Positions 37,662 through 48,117 of a DNA stretch of 48,117 nucleotides are shown here, in pieces. The translations under genes and the position numbers were made by a program. This DNA comes from Alphaproteobacteria bacterium (GTDB taxonomy: Bacteria > Pseudomonadota > Alphaproteobacteria > SHWA01), in assembly GCA_009693995.1 (NCBI GenBank), contig SHWA01000008.1:1-48117 (forward strand), in the 5' to 3' direction. Position 1 is the stretch's first letter. The number at the start of each line of letters is the position of its first letter. The notes beneath the pieces are model-generated. The model searched no databases, had not been told where the DNA came from, and worked only from the letters and a program-made list of their open reading frames with translations.

Positions 37662-38072
37662 ATGAGCGCGCCCGCGCCGCCGCCGCTCGCGGCGATCACC
37701 GGCTATCACGCCCATGTCTATTTCGATCCCTTGACCAAGGCGGCGGCGGCGGCCCTGCGCGCGGAGATCGAGCGCCGCTTCCCGGTCGAGATGGGGCGCT
37801 GGTGGGATCGCCCGATCGGCCCGCACCCGGAGCCCATGTACCAGGTCGCGTTCGGGACGGCCGAATTTCCGCGCCTGGTCCCCTGGCTGATGCTGAACCG
37901 GGGCGAACTCACGATCCTGGTGCATCCCTCGACCGGCGACGACCGCGCCGACCATGCCGACTATCCCATGTGGCTCGGGCGGGCGCTCACCCTCCGGCTC
38001 GCGTTCTTCGATGAGTTGGAGGCCGCGCGCGCGGCCGCACCCAAGAAACCGACGCCGGAGGCGCCCGCATGA
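37662..38072 (+). CDS. DOPA 4,5-dioxygenase family protein
   Basis: ITGYHAHVYFDPLTKAAAAALRAEIERRFPVEMGRWWDRPIGPHPEPMYQVAFGTAEFPRLVPWLMLNRGELTILVHPSTGDDRADHADYPMWLG. Confidence 0.93.
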   Translation: MSAPAPPPLAAITGYHAHVYFDPLTKAAAAALRAEIERRFPVEMGRWWDRPIGPHPEPMYQVAFGTAEFPRLVPWLMLNRGELTILVHPSTGDDRADHADYPMWLGRALTLRLAFFDELEAARAAAPKKPTPEAPA

Positions 38073-38584
38073 GCCAAACCGCCGCCCTGCCCGCCGGCGC
38101 CGCCATCGCCGACCTCTTCAAGGGCGCCATGCGGCGCCTCGCCGCCAGCGTCACCGTCATCACCGCGAGCCATCAGGACCGCCGGGGCGGCATGACGGCG
38201 ACGGCGGTCTGTTCGGTCTCGGTGGTGCCGCCGCTGCTCCTCGTCTGCGTCAACCGCCAGGGCTCGACCCACCCGCTCATCCGGGATTCGGGACGCTTCG
38301 CCGTGAACCTCTTGGCGGCGGGGCAGGATGCGGTCGCGGGCGCCTTCGCCCGCTCCGCCCTGAGCGGGGAAGACCAGTTCGACGTCGCCGGCATTTGGTC
38401 GCCGGCGCCGGGCGGCATGCCGCTCCTGGCCGGCGCGGCCGCCACCCTGGTCTGCCGGGTCGAGACCACGGTCGAGGCGGGATCGCACACGGTCTTCATC
38501 GGCGCGGTCGAGGCCGTGCACCTGCCCGAGCCGGCGCCCGAGGCTCTGGTCTATGCGGCAGGTGGGTATAAGAGGTTGATGTAG
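38069..38584 (+). CDS. flavin reductase family protein
   Basis: FKGAMRRLAASVTVITASHQDRRGGMTATAVCSVSVVPPLLLVCVNRQGSTHPLIRDSGRFAVNLLAAGQ. Confidence 0.93.
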   Translation: MSQTAALPAGAAIADLFKGAMRRLAASVTVITASHQDRRGGMTATAVCSVSVVPPLLLVCVNRQGSTHPLIRDSGRFAVNLLAAGQDAVAGAFARSALSGEDQFDVAGIWSPAPGGMPLLAGAAATLVCRVETTVEAGSHTVFIGAVEAVHLPEPAPEALVYAAGGYKRLM

Positions 38585-38593
38585 TGACAAAAG

Positions 38594-38619
38594 CCCTCCC
38601 TCCCGGATGGGAGGGAGGG
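38594..38619 (+). terminator. intrinsic-terminator-like hairpin
   Basis: CCCTCCCTCCC-ggat-GGGAGGGAGGG-TTTGG, perfect 11-bp stem 10 nt after the flavin reductase stop. Confidence 0.6.
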
Positions 38620-38732
38620 TTTGGATGAGTGGGTGAACCACGCGCCGGCAGGCGCGCGTCTCGGCCGTTAGCGCGCTCCGCGCGCTTGGCTCCCCGCCAT
38701 CCCATCGGGCGCGGTTGCCGCCCGCGGCCGAT

Positions 38733-38759
38733 CCTTCCTCCCCTGCAAGGGGAGGAAGG
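38733..38759. repeat. dispersed C-rich hairpin repeat (same family as 31650 and 2600)
   Basis: CCTTCCTCCCC-TGCAA-GGGGAGGAAGG. Confidence 0.6.
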
Positions 38760-38775
38760 GACTTTGGAGACCCTT

Positions 38776-40302
38776 ATGCCCAAACGCTTTCTTGCCGCGG
38801 TCATGCGGCACGAGACCAACACCTTCTCGCCGCTGGCGACCCCGCTCGCCGCCTTCGGCCGCGGCCAGGGTGGCAGGGGACCGCTCGCGGGCGAAGCGGC
38901 GATTGCCGCCTACCGCGGCACCAACAATCCGCTCGCCGCCTTCATTGCGATCGCACAATCCGAAGGGGCCGACCTCGTGGTACCGATCGCCGCCAACGCG
39001 GCGCCCTCGGGGCGGGTCGCGGACCGGGCGTTCGCGGCGATCGCCGACACCATCCTGGCGGCGGTCGCGGGTGGCTGCGATGCCCTCTTCCTCGACCTGC
39101 ATGGAGCGATGGTGACGGAGACGCTGGACGACGCCGAAGGCGAGCTGCTGACGCGCATCCGCCGGCTCGCGCCCGATCTGCCAATCGCCGTCGCCCTCGA
39201 CTTCCACACCAACTTTTCGGCCGCCATGGCGCAGGCGACCACTATCGCCGGCTATCGCACCTACCCCCATGTGGACATGGCGGAGACGGGCACGCGGGCC
39301 GGGCGCGCGCTGCTCGGTGTCCTCGCGGGCGCGGCGGCTCCCGCGATCCTCTGGCGTTCGCTGCCCATGCTCACCCACATGCAGCGGCAGACGCCTGGGC
39401 GCCCGCCCATGCGGCCGGTGATGGCGCGCGCCATTGCCGCCGAGGCGGCTGGCGAGGTGCTGCTGGCGAGCGTGCTCGGCGGCTTTCCCCTGGCCGACAT
39501 CCCTTATGTCGGCGTGACTCCCGTGATCGTCGCCGACGAGGCCAAGCGCGCGGCGGCCGAGGCCCTGCTGGAGGATCTGTCGGTGCGTCTCTGGGAGAGC
39601 CGCGCCGAGTTCCTGGAGACCATCGAGCCGATGGAGCAGTCCATCGCCCGCGCGAAACTTTTGGGCGAAGGGGGCCTGGACGAAGGGGGCGGCCCCGTGG
39701 TGCTCGCCGATCACGGCGACAACACCGGCGCCGGCGGCCCGGCCGATGGCATGGCGGTCCTGGCGGAGGTGCTGCGCCAGGGGCTGGAGGGGGTCGCGGC
39801 CGGCCCGTTCTGGGATCCAGCCGCGGTCGCGCGTCTCGCCGCGGCGGGGGTGGGCGCGGAGGTCGAGCTCGATGTCGGCGGGCGCACCGACATGCCCTCC
39901 CTCGGGCTGAAGGGGTGCCCCCTGCGCCTGCGCGGGCGGGTGCGTGCCCTGACCGATGGGCGTTTCACCGTGACGGGGCCGATGATGACCGGCATGCGCC
40001 TCTCCTTGGGGCGGACGGCGGTGCTGGATGTGGGCGCGGCCCTGGTCGTGATCGCCGAGGAGCGGGCCGAGCCGTTCGACGCCGGCGTCTTCACCCATTG
40101 CGGCATCGAGCCCGCGCGCCAGCAGTTCCTCCTGGTGAAATCGCGCCAGCATTTCCGCGCCGGCTTCGAGACAATCGCCAAGCACATCGTGCTGGTGGCG
40201 GGCCCCGGGGTGTGCGCCTCGGACTTCGCCTCGTTTCCCTGGCGGCGCCTGCGGCGGCCGATCTATCCCCTGGACCCGCTGACCGTCCTGCCTTCGGCAT
40301 AG
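38776..40302 (+). CDS. M81 family metallopeptidase (MlrC/microcystinase C-like)
   Basis: RFLAAVMRHETNTFSPLATPLAAFGRG...LFLDLHGAMVTETLDDAEGELLTRIRRLAP...VALDFHTNFSAAMAQATTIAGYRTYPHVDMAETG...DHGDNTGAGGPADG. Confidence 0.95.
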   Translation: MPKRFLAAVMRHETNTFSPLATPLAAFGRGQGGRGPLAGEAAIAAYRGTNNPLAAFIAIAQSEGADLVVPIAANAAPSGRVADRAFAAIADTILAAVAGGCDALFLDLHGAMVTETLDDAEGELLTRIRRLAPDLPIAVALDFHTNFSAAMAQATTIAGYRTYPHVDMAETGTRAGRALLGVLAGAAAPAILWRSLPMLTHMQRQTPGRPPMRPVMARAIAAEAAGEVLLASVLGGFPLADIPYVGVTPVIVADEAKRAAAEALLEDLSVRLWESRAEFLETIEPMEQSIARAKLLGEGGLDEGGGPVVLADHGDNTGAGGPADGMAVLAEVLRQGLEGVAAGPFWDPAAVARLAAAGVGAEVELDVGGRTDMPSLGLKGCPLRLRGRVRALTDGRFTVTGPMMTGMRLSLGRTAVLDVGAALVVIAEERAEPFDAGVFTHCGIEPARQQFLLVKSRQHFRAGFETIAKHIVLVAGPGVCASDFASFPWRRLRRPIYPLDPLTVLPSA

Positions 40303-40369
40303 GCGGCGCGACCGCGCCCGAGCGATTCCTCTCTACGCGATGGAGAGCAGAATAGCCGTCCTGATATAT

Positions 40370-40424
40370 TTTCGGGGACACAATACTTATTTCAATCCTA
40401 GAAATAAGTATTGTGTCCCCGAAA
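40370..40424. repeat. REP/RAYT-like palindrome, copy 2
   Basis: TTTCGGGGACACAATACTTATTTC (40370-40393) - aatccta - GAAATAAGTATTGTGTCCCCGAAA (40401-40424); perfect 24-bp arms. Confidence 0.9.
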
Positions 40425-40492
40425 TGGTGCTGTCGAAGGGCGAGGTCAAAGTCGCGGTTGGGGATATTCTGCGGCCTGCTAAACTCGCTTCG

Positions 40493-40511
40493 CTCCCGGC
40501 GTTGCCGGGAG
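40493..40511. repeat. hairpin upstream of cobT
   Basis: CTCCCGGC-GTT-GCCGGGAG. Confidence 0.5.
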
Positions 40512-40536
40512 GACGCGGACCCCACCCACGGTCCCG

Positions 40537-41574
40537 ATGGAGGCTCGAATCGACGCCGTGCCCGACCTCAAGGAAGCGGGTGCCTTCACCGCGTGGGTGC
40601 GCGCCGCGCCGGGGCCGGATGCGGCTGCTGCGGCCACCGTCCTGGCGCGCGAGGCGACCCTGACCAAGCCGGCCGGCGCGCTGGGGCGGCTGGAATCGCT
40701 CTCCGCCTGGATGGCCGCCTGGCAGGGGCGCGCCCGCCCGAGTGTGAAGCGCATCCACGTCGCCGTGTTCGCCGGTAACCATGGGGTCGTCGCGCGGGGT
40801 GTCTCGCCCTTTCCCGCCGCGGTCACGGCGCAGATGGTGGCGAACTTCGCCGCCGGCGGGGCCGCCATCAACCAGATCTGCGCGAGCGTCGGGGCGACCC
40901 TCGCCGTGCACGCCATGGCCGGGTTGCGCCCGACCGCCGATTTCACCGAGGGGGCGGCCATGACCACGGCCGAATGTCTGGCGGCGATCTCGGCCGGCGC
41001 GGCGGCGGTGCCGGCGGATGCCGATCTGCTGTGTCTCGGCGAAATGGGGATCGGCAACACCACTGCCGCCGCCGCGCTCTGCCACGCCCGCTACGGTGGC
41101 GCGGCGGCGGATTGGTGCGGACCTGGCACCGGGCTGGATGCGGCCGGCGTCGCCCGCAAGGCGGCGGTGGTCGCAGCGGCGGTCGCCTGCAACGCGGGCG
41201 CCGCCGGCGACGGCCTCGCGCTCCTCGCCGCCCTCGGCGGGCATGAGCTCGCGGCAATCGCCGGCGCCCTGGTCGCGGCGCGGCACGCGCGCGTGCCCGT
41301 GCTCCTCGACGGCTTCGCCTGCACTGCGGCGGCGGCGGCGCTGACCGCGAGGGATGCGGGCGCCCTCGACCACTGCCGCTTCGCGCACCGCTCGGCCGAG
41401 CCCGGCCACCGGCGCCTGCTGGAGAAGCTCGGCGCCGAGCCGCTGCTGACGCTCGAGATGCGCCTCGGCGAGGCGACAGGGGCGGCCCTCGCCGCCGCCC
41501 TGGTCAAGGCTGCGGTCGCCTGCCACACCGGCATGGCGACCTTCGCCGAGGCCGGGGTGAGCGGCCGCGCCTGA
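40537..41574 (+). CDS. cobT: nicotinate-nucleotide--dimethylbenzimidazole phosphoribosyltransferase
   Basis: LTKPAGALGRLESLSAWMAAWQG...VAVFAGNHGVVARGVSPFPAAVTAQMVANFAAGGAAINQI...LGEMGIGNTTAAAAL...HRSAEPGHRRLLEKLGAEPLLTLEMRLGEATGAALA. Confidence 0.97.
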   Translation: MEARIDAVPDLKEAGAFTAWVRAAPGPDAAAAATVLAREATLTKPAGALGRLESLSAWMAAWQGRARPSVKRIHVAVFAGNHGVVARGVSPFPAAVTAQMVANFAAGGAAINQICASVGATLAVHAMAGLRPTADFTEGAAMTTAECLAAISAGAAAVPADADLLCLGEMGIGNTTAAAALCHARYGGAAADWCGPGTGLDAAGVARKAAVVAAAVACNAGAAGDGLALLAALGGHELAAIAGALVAARHARVPVLLDGFACTAAAAALTARDAGALDHCRFAHRSAEPGHRRLLEKLGAEPLLTLEMRLGEATGAALAAALVKAAVACHTGMATFAEAGVSGRA

Positions 41575-41575
41575 A

Positions 41576-42403
41576 CTACTCCCCGGTCTTCAGCAGCAGC
41601 CCGCGCACGCGGGCGACGTGGAAGGCGTAGAGGAAGAGCAGGGCGCCGAGCGCCATCCAGAGCACGTTCAGGAGCGCCGCGTGCAGCAGGAGGGTGCCGT
41701 CGAAGCGCCCCTCGATGAGCAATGCCCGCATGCCCTCGAAGACGTAGCTCGATGGCAGCGTCCAGGCGACGGGCTGCAGCCAGCCGGGCAGCACGGAGAT
41801 GGGGTAGTAGATGCCGCTCACCGGCTGCACCAGAAAGATCGCGATCCAGGCGAAGCTTTCGGCGCCCAGACCCCAGCGCAGCAGCAGGCCGCAGACCATC
41901 AGCCCGATCGCCCAGCCGAACACCATCAGGTTGGCGAAGAAGACCACCAGCGGCAGCCCCAGGGAGAGGATCGAATACTGGTAGAGCACCGCGGCGATCG
42001 CCGCCGCCGCGCCGACTCCGATCAGGGTGCGCACCATGCTGATCACGAGCAGGGCGACGATCATCTCCGAGGGGCGCAGCGGGCTGACAAAAAGCTGGCC
42101 CAGGTTGCGCGACCAGATCTCCTCCAGGAACGGCACCGCGACGCCGAGCTGGCCGCGGTAAAGCACGTCCCAAAGGAGCGCCGCCGACATCAGGATGCCG
42201 GCGGCCTGGGCCACCCATGAGCTGTGCTGCACGAAAAAGAGCGTGATGAAGCCCCAGAGGATCATCTGCATCGCCGGCCAGTAGCAGAGCTCCACCAAGC
42301 GCGGCCAGGACGAGCGCATCAGGTAGATGTAGCGCAGCACCATCGCCCAGACCCGGGGCGGGGAGAAAATGGCGTTGCGGGCCAGGCGCACGGGCGCGCT
42401 CAT
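41576..42403 (-). CDS. ABC-2 type transporter permease
   Basis: Six-TM-like protein; NLGQLFVSPLRPSEMIVALLVISMVRTLIG...QPVSGIYYPISVLPGWLQPVAWTLPSSYVFEGMRALL. Confidence 0.93.
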   Translation of the reverse strand: MSAPVRLARNAIFSPPRVWAMVLRYIYLMRSSWPRLVELCYWPAMQMILWGFITLFFVQHSSWVAQAAGILMSAALLWDVLYRGQLGVAVPFLEEIWSRNLGQLFVSPLRPSEMIVALLVISMVRTLIGVGAAAAIAAVLYQYSILSLGLPLVVFFANLMVFGWAIGLMVCGLLLRWGLGAESFAWIAIFLVQPVSGIYYPISVLPGWLQPVAWTLPSSYVFEGMRALLIEGRFDGTLLLHAALLNVLWMALGALLFLYAFHVARVRGLLLKTGE

Positions 42404-43164
42404 TGCGCCGCCTCCTCCCGCGCGGGCAGCGCGGGGCCGCGGGCGATGTCGAGGAACACCTCCTCGAGGGAGGCGCGGCCGTAGGCCGCCCGGAGCGCCG
42501 CCGGCGAGCCTTGGGCCGCCTTGCGCCCCGCGGCCATCATGATCACGTCGTCCGCCAGCCGCTCCACCTCGGTCATGTTGTGGGAGGCGAGCAGGATGGT
42601 CGCACCATGGCGGTCGCGGTAGGCGGCGAGGTAGGCGCGGATGAAGTCCGCGGTGTCCGGGTCCATGGAAGCCGTCGGCTCGTCGAGCAGCAGGAGCTCG
42701 GGCGTATTCAGCAGCGCCTTGGCGAGCGCGACCCGCGTGCGCTGCCCGGAGGACAGCCGCCCGGTCGGGCGCGCCAGCAAGTCCGCGAACTGAAGGTCGG
42801 CCGCAAGGTCGCGGATGCGCTCCCCGACATCGGCGACGCCATAGAGGCGGCCGTAGATCTCCAAGTTCTCGCCGACCGTCAGGCGGTGCGGCAGGTCGAC
42901 ATAGGGCGAGGAGAAGTTCATCCTGGGCAGCACGCGGTGACGGCGGCGCACCACGTCCTCGCCGAACACCCGCACCCTTCCCGCGCTCGGCACCACCAGG
43001 CCGCAAAGGATTGCAATCGTGGTGGTCTTGCCGGCGCCATTGCCGCCGAGCAGCCCGGCGATGGTGCCGGCGGCGACCGTGAAGCTGAGGCCGTCGACGG
43101 CGGTGATGTCGCCGAAGTGCTTGGCAAGTTGCGAGACGTCGATGACCGGGGCCGCCACCGGCAC
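42400..43164 (-). CDS. ABC transporter ATP-binding protein (start uncertain; longest ORF begins at 43209)
   Basis: Walker A GGNGAGKTTT; signature LSSGQRTRVALAKALL; Walker B LLLLDEPTASMDPDTAD. Confidence 0.95.
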   Translation of the reverse strand: MPVAAPVIDVSQLAKHFGDITAVDGLSFTVAAGTIAGLLGGNGAGKTTTIAILCGLVVPSAGRVRVFGEDVVRRRHRVLPRMNFSSPYVDLPHRLTVGENLEIYGRLYGVADVGERIRDLAADLQFADLLARPTGRLSSGQRTRVALAKALLNTPELLLLDEPTASMDPDTADFIRAYLAAYRDRHGATILLASHNMTEVERLADDVIMMAAGRKAAQGSPAALRAAYGRASLEEVFLDIARGPALPAREEAAQ

Positions 43165-43218
43165 ATTATGCCGCCCGCCGCAGCCGGCCGGAAGCCGCCC
43201 CAGCTTCACGCCCCAGCC

Positions 43219-44313
43219 TCAGGCGCGTGCGCTCGCGCTGGTGGGCGGGTTCAGCATGGCCTCTGCCTCGGGCCCCTGGAACAGATGAATGCCGAGTTCG
43301 CGCCCGAGGGCGAGGGCCGCCGGCGAATCCGTCTCCCCCAGCACCACCCGCGCCGCGCCGGCCCGGGCGACGGCTTCGCGGAGCATCTGCCGGGCCGCGT
43401 CGTCGAGCGTGTGGTCAAGGCCCGGCTGCCATGCGAGCGTCAGCGGATCGACGCCGAGTCGGGTGCGATCGAGGAACGTGAACGCCCGCAGGGACACGCC
43501 GGCGAGGGCGATTCGGTACTCGCGCGCGCGCAAGTGCTGGCTGATGCGGGCGAAGCCGGTGATGTCGGCGAACACATCGGCCGGCTGAAACGCGATCACA
43601 ATCGAGGTCTGTGCCCGCCCGTCCAGCGCCGCGTCGAAGCGCCGGAACGCCAGACTGTCGATGGCCGCCAGCGAAAGGGTCAGGCCGATGCGCCTGAGCG
43701 GCGTACTTCGGGCGCCGGCGGCGAGCGCGTCCAGCAGACGCAGGTCGATCGCCTCTTTCACGTAGTGGACCAGGTTCCGCTCGCCGGCGAGGTCGACGTC
43801 CGGTAGGGCGCGCCGCCCGAACTCGGCGACTGGATAGGACACCTCTTCCAGCACCACCTGCGCCGCCCCGCCGGCCAGCAAGCAGACCGGCCGCCGCTGG
43901 ATGCTGCCCGCGACATCGAGCGCACCCAGCGCGGCAGAGAACGCGAGCAGCCCCTCGGCGTCGCAGGCACGCTCGGGCGCCCCATCCCCGGGTGCGGGGG
44001 CGCGCGCCGCCGTGGTGGTGGCGGCCAGTCCCTCGCAATAGGCCAGGAACACGGGCAGGTCCGCGGCCAGGTCGCACCATTGGCAGAAGCGCCCGCGCCC
44101 GTCCTCGTCGGTCGCACGCTGCAACGGGTCGGAGCGGAACAGAAAGTTCAAGCTATTGACCCAGGACTGGATCTGCGGCGCATGGCTTTCGCGGCCGACG
44201 AACACAAGATCGCCCGAGGCCAGCTCGAAGCAATTGCCGAACTCCTTGCGCTCGAGCCGGCGGGCGAAGTCGAGCAGCAGGGTCTCGACGCGGGCACGGG
44301 GGGTGCGGGACAT
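43219..44313 (-). CDS. hypothetical protein with degenerate EAL-like domain
   Basis: C-terminal ARVVLGETDSPAALALGRELGIHLFQG and FAYADITGFARISQ-like FADITGFARISQHL resemble EAL proteins, but no ExL catalytic motif was seen. Confidence 0.65.
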   Translation of the reverse strand: MSRTPRARVETLLLDFARRLERKEFGNCFELASGDLVFVGRESHAPQIQSWVNSLNFLFRSDPLQRATDEDGRGRFCQWCDLAADLPVFLAYCEGLAATTTAARAPAPGDGAPERACDAEGLLAFSAALGALDVAGSIQRRPVCLLAGGAAQVVLEEVSYPVAEFGRRALPDVDLAGERNLVHYVKEAIDLRLLDALAAGARSTPLRRIGLTLSLAAIDSLAFRRFDAALDGRAQTSIVIAFQPADVFADITGFARISQHLRAREYRIALAGVSLRAFTFLDRTRLGVDPLTLAWQPGLDHTLDDAARQMLREAVARAGAARVVLGETDSPAALALGRELGIHLFQGPEAEAMLNPPTSASARA

Positions 44314-44475
44314 GCCTACGCTACGCGGGCAAGGGAACCCCCTTGATCGCATGCGCGGACTTGCCAACCCGTTAATCCTGAACCCTTAACCCGTTAACCC
44401 TGAACCTTAAAACCCTGAATCCCGAACCCCGCCGCTGGCGCCGGGGTACTGGTTTTGCTATGACTCCCTTCCCCG

Positions 44476-44490
44476 GAACGAAGGTGGAAC
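44476..44490 (+). promoter_or_regulatory. candidate LexA (SOS) box, GAAC-N7-GAAC
   Basis: GAACgaaggtgGAAC, reverse complement of the alphaproteobacterial GTTC-N7-GTTC box, directly 5' of mmcB. Confidence 0.65.
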
Positions 44491-44967
44491 AGTGCTGAGC
44501 GCCGGCGACCTCCGCCTCGACATGCAGCGCCCATGCCAGGCCGAGCAGAAGGCTGATGGCATCGCCCGCGGCGCCTGCCGGGTGCTGGCGGCGCTCGACT
44601 TCACCACCCTCACCGAGATGCCGCTCGCGAGCGGCCAGCGCTGCGACGTGATCGGCCTTGGCCGCAAGGGTCGCTTCGCCATCGTCGAGATCAAGTCAAG
44701 CCTGGCCAACTTCCGCGCCGACCAGAAGTGGGCGGGCTATCTGCCCTATTGCGCCGCCTTCTACTTCGCCGTGCCGTGCGACTTCCCGCACGCGCTGATT
44801 CCAGCGCACGTCGGGCTGCTGGTCGCCGATCGCTATGGCGGCGAAGTGCTGCGCGCCGCGCCTGCGCTCGCCATGACCGGCGTGATGCGGCGGCGGCAAC
44901 TCGCGCGCTTCGCGCGCGTGGCCGCCCACCGCCTGCGCGAAGTCACCGATCCGACCCTCGAGCCGCC

Positions 44968-46914
<1,947 letters not shown>

Positions 46915-47040
46915 GGCCCTTCTCCCGTTCTCGACTTGTCGCGGCCCTCGGGTATGGAGTATTGCCGAGCCCGGGACCGTTGCCTAGCGCCCGGCCCGCC
47001 GCCGGCGGAGCGGCAGCCATCGTCCCGGGAACCCGGTCCC

Positions 47041-47949
47041 ATGTCCAACGCTCCGTCAGCCGCTTCCGCCATCGTCGCACCAGATCCTTTCAAAGGTGTG
47101 ATGTGGATGCTGGCGGCCTGCGTGTTCTTCACCGCCATGGGCGCCATGGTCCGGCACACGACCGAAGAGCTGCACGCCTTCGAGGTGGTCTTCTTCCGCT
47201 CGTTCTTCGGCTTCCTGGTGATGTTGCCCTGGCTGGCGCGGGTCGGGCTCGGCGTGCTGCGCACCAGCAAGCTCAATTTTTACCTGCTGCGCTGCTCGAT
47301 GAACGTGTTCGCCATGTGCGCGTTCTTCTGGGGGGTCGGGCAGATCCCGTTGGCGACCGCGTTCTCGCTCTCCTTCACTGCGCCGCTGTTCGTCACCCTG
47401 CTGGCGATCCTGGTGCTGGGCGAGCACGTGAGGCTCAGGCGCATGCTGGCGCTGGTTGCCGGCTTCAGTGGCATCCTGATCATTCTCCGCCCCGGCTTGG
47501 AGGCGGTGTCGCTGGGCGCGCTCGCGATCCTCTTTTCCTCCACCGCCTGGGCGATCCAGCAGATCATCATCAAGGTGCTGGCGCGGACCGAGTCGCCGGC
47601 GGTGATCGTCGCCTATATGGGCCTGCTCAATTCGCCGCTCGCGCTCATTCCCGCGCTCTTCTTTTGGACCTGGCCCACTGTCGAGCAATATGTCTGGCTG
47701 GTCGGCATCGGCGGACTCGGTACCCTCGGCCACCTCGCCATCACCCGCGCCTACGCCTACGCCGAGGCAACCCAGATCCAGCCGTTCGACTTCACCCGCC
47801 TGCCGCTCGCCGCCCTGGTCGGGTATTTCGCCTTTGGCGAGGTGCCGGATGTGTGGACCTGGGTCGGCGGCGTGGTCATCGCCGCGGCATCGGTCTACAT
47901 CGCCCGCCGCGAGGTGGCGCTCAGGCGCGCGCGGCGGGCGGCCACGTGA
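47041..47949 (+). CDS. DMT (EamA) family transporter
   Basis: 10-TM-like; MWMLAACVFFTAMGAMVRHTTEELHAFEVVFFRSFFGFLVMLPWLARVG...FSLSFTAPLFVTLLAILVLGEHVRLRRMLALVAGFSGILIILRP. Confidence 0.95.
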   Translation: MSNAPSAASAIVAPDPFKGVMWMLAACVFFTAMGAMVRHTTEELHAFEVVFFRSFFGFLVMLPWLARVGLGVLRTSKLNFYLLRCSMNVFAMCAFFWGVGQIPLATAFSLSFTAPLFVTLLAILVLGEHVRLRRMLALVAGFSGILIILRPGLEAVSLGALAILFSSTAWAIQQIIIKVLARTESPAVIVAYMGLLNSPLALIPALFFWTWPTVEQYVWLVGIGGLGTLGHLAITRAYAYAEATQIQPFDFTRLPLAALVGYFAFGEVPDVWTWVGGVVIAAASVYIARREVALRRARRAAT

Positions 47950-47974
47950 GAGCGGGTGAAGCAGGCCTGCCAGT

Positions 47975-48117
47975 GGATGGAATCCAACACTTGGTGCCCA
48001 CGTTTGACGGCGGCGATGATTTTGTCTGGATCGGCGGTCCAGGTGAAGGGTCTTGGGGAGGCGTTGGTCTCGACGAGGAAGCGGTTGATGGCGGCCTGGA
48101 GGTCGACGATGGAGCGG
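47975..48117 (-). mobile_element. partial IS630-family transposase (C-terminal end), continues past the window
   Basis: Minus strand: RSIVDLQAAINRFLVETNASPRPFTWTADPDKIIAAVKRGHQVLDSIH. No stop where one would be expected; the frame runs on as WQACFTRSHVAA. Confidence 0.75.

Noticed and set aside
40302-40536. Cobalamin riboswitch upstream of cobT
   Set aside because: No B12-box-like motif could be found; only the REP palindrome and a short hairpin.
44370-44412. TTAA clusters near mmcB as CtrA boxes
   Set aside because: Spacings are N10, N4 and N9; none is N7.

Overview
High-GC chromosomal window, probably alphaproteobacterial (Rhodospirillales-like), with about 44 mostly ordinary housekeeping and metabolic genes. 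Support for the assignment: rlmN next to an IalB-family gene, a ubiE-ubiB-coaBC-dut cluster, a CpdR-like response regulator with a CtrA-type box, and an alphaproteobacterial-type LexA box at mmcB. There is no CRISPR array, rRNA or convincing tRNA. The strongest unusual signal is an ArsM-like SAM methyltransferase (22451..23224). Its reading frame has one in-frame TGA exactly where relatives carry a conserved Cys, followed by a stem-loop, so it is a candidate selenoprotein. It has lost the other two Cys positions expected of an arsenite methyltransferase. Other points worth a second look: a structured ~0.66 kb interval between ubiB and coaBC, bounded by near-identical copies of the ubiB 3' end and containing a 28-aa ORF with a strong Shine-Dalgarno; a pair of REP-like palindromes 31 kb apart; a triple-hairpin element between comF and a glutaredoxin gene; two CtrA-type boxes, one next to an uncharacterised Cys-containing small ORF; a frameshifted cupin gene; an apparent ATA start for acetoacetyl-CoA ligase; and partial genes at both window edges. 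All calls come from reading the sequence and the supplied ORFs; no database search was run.
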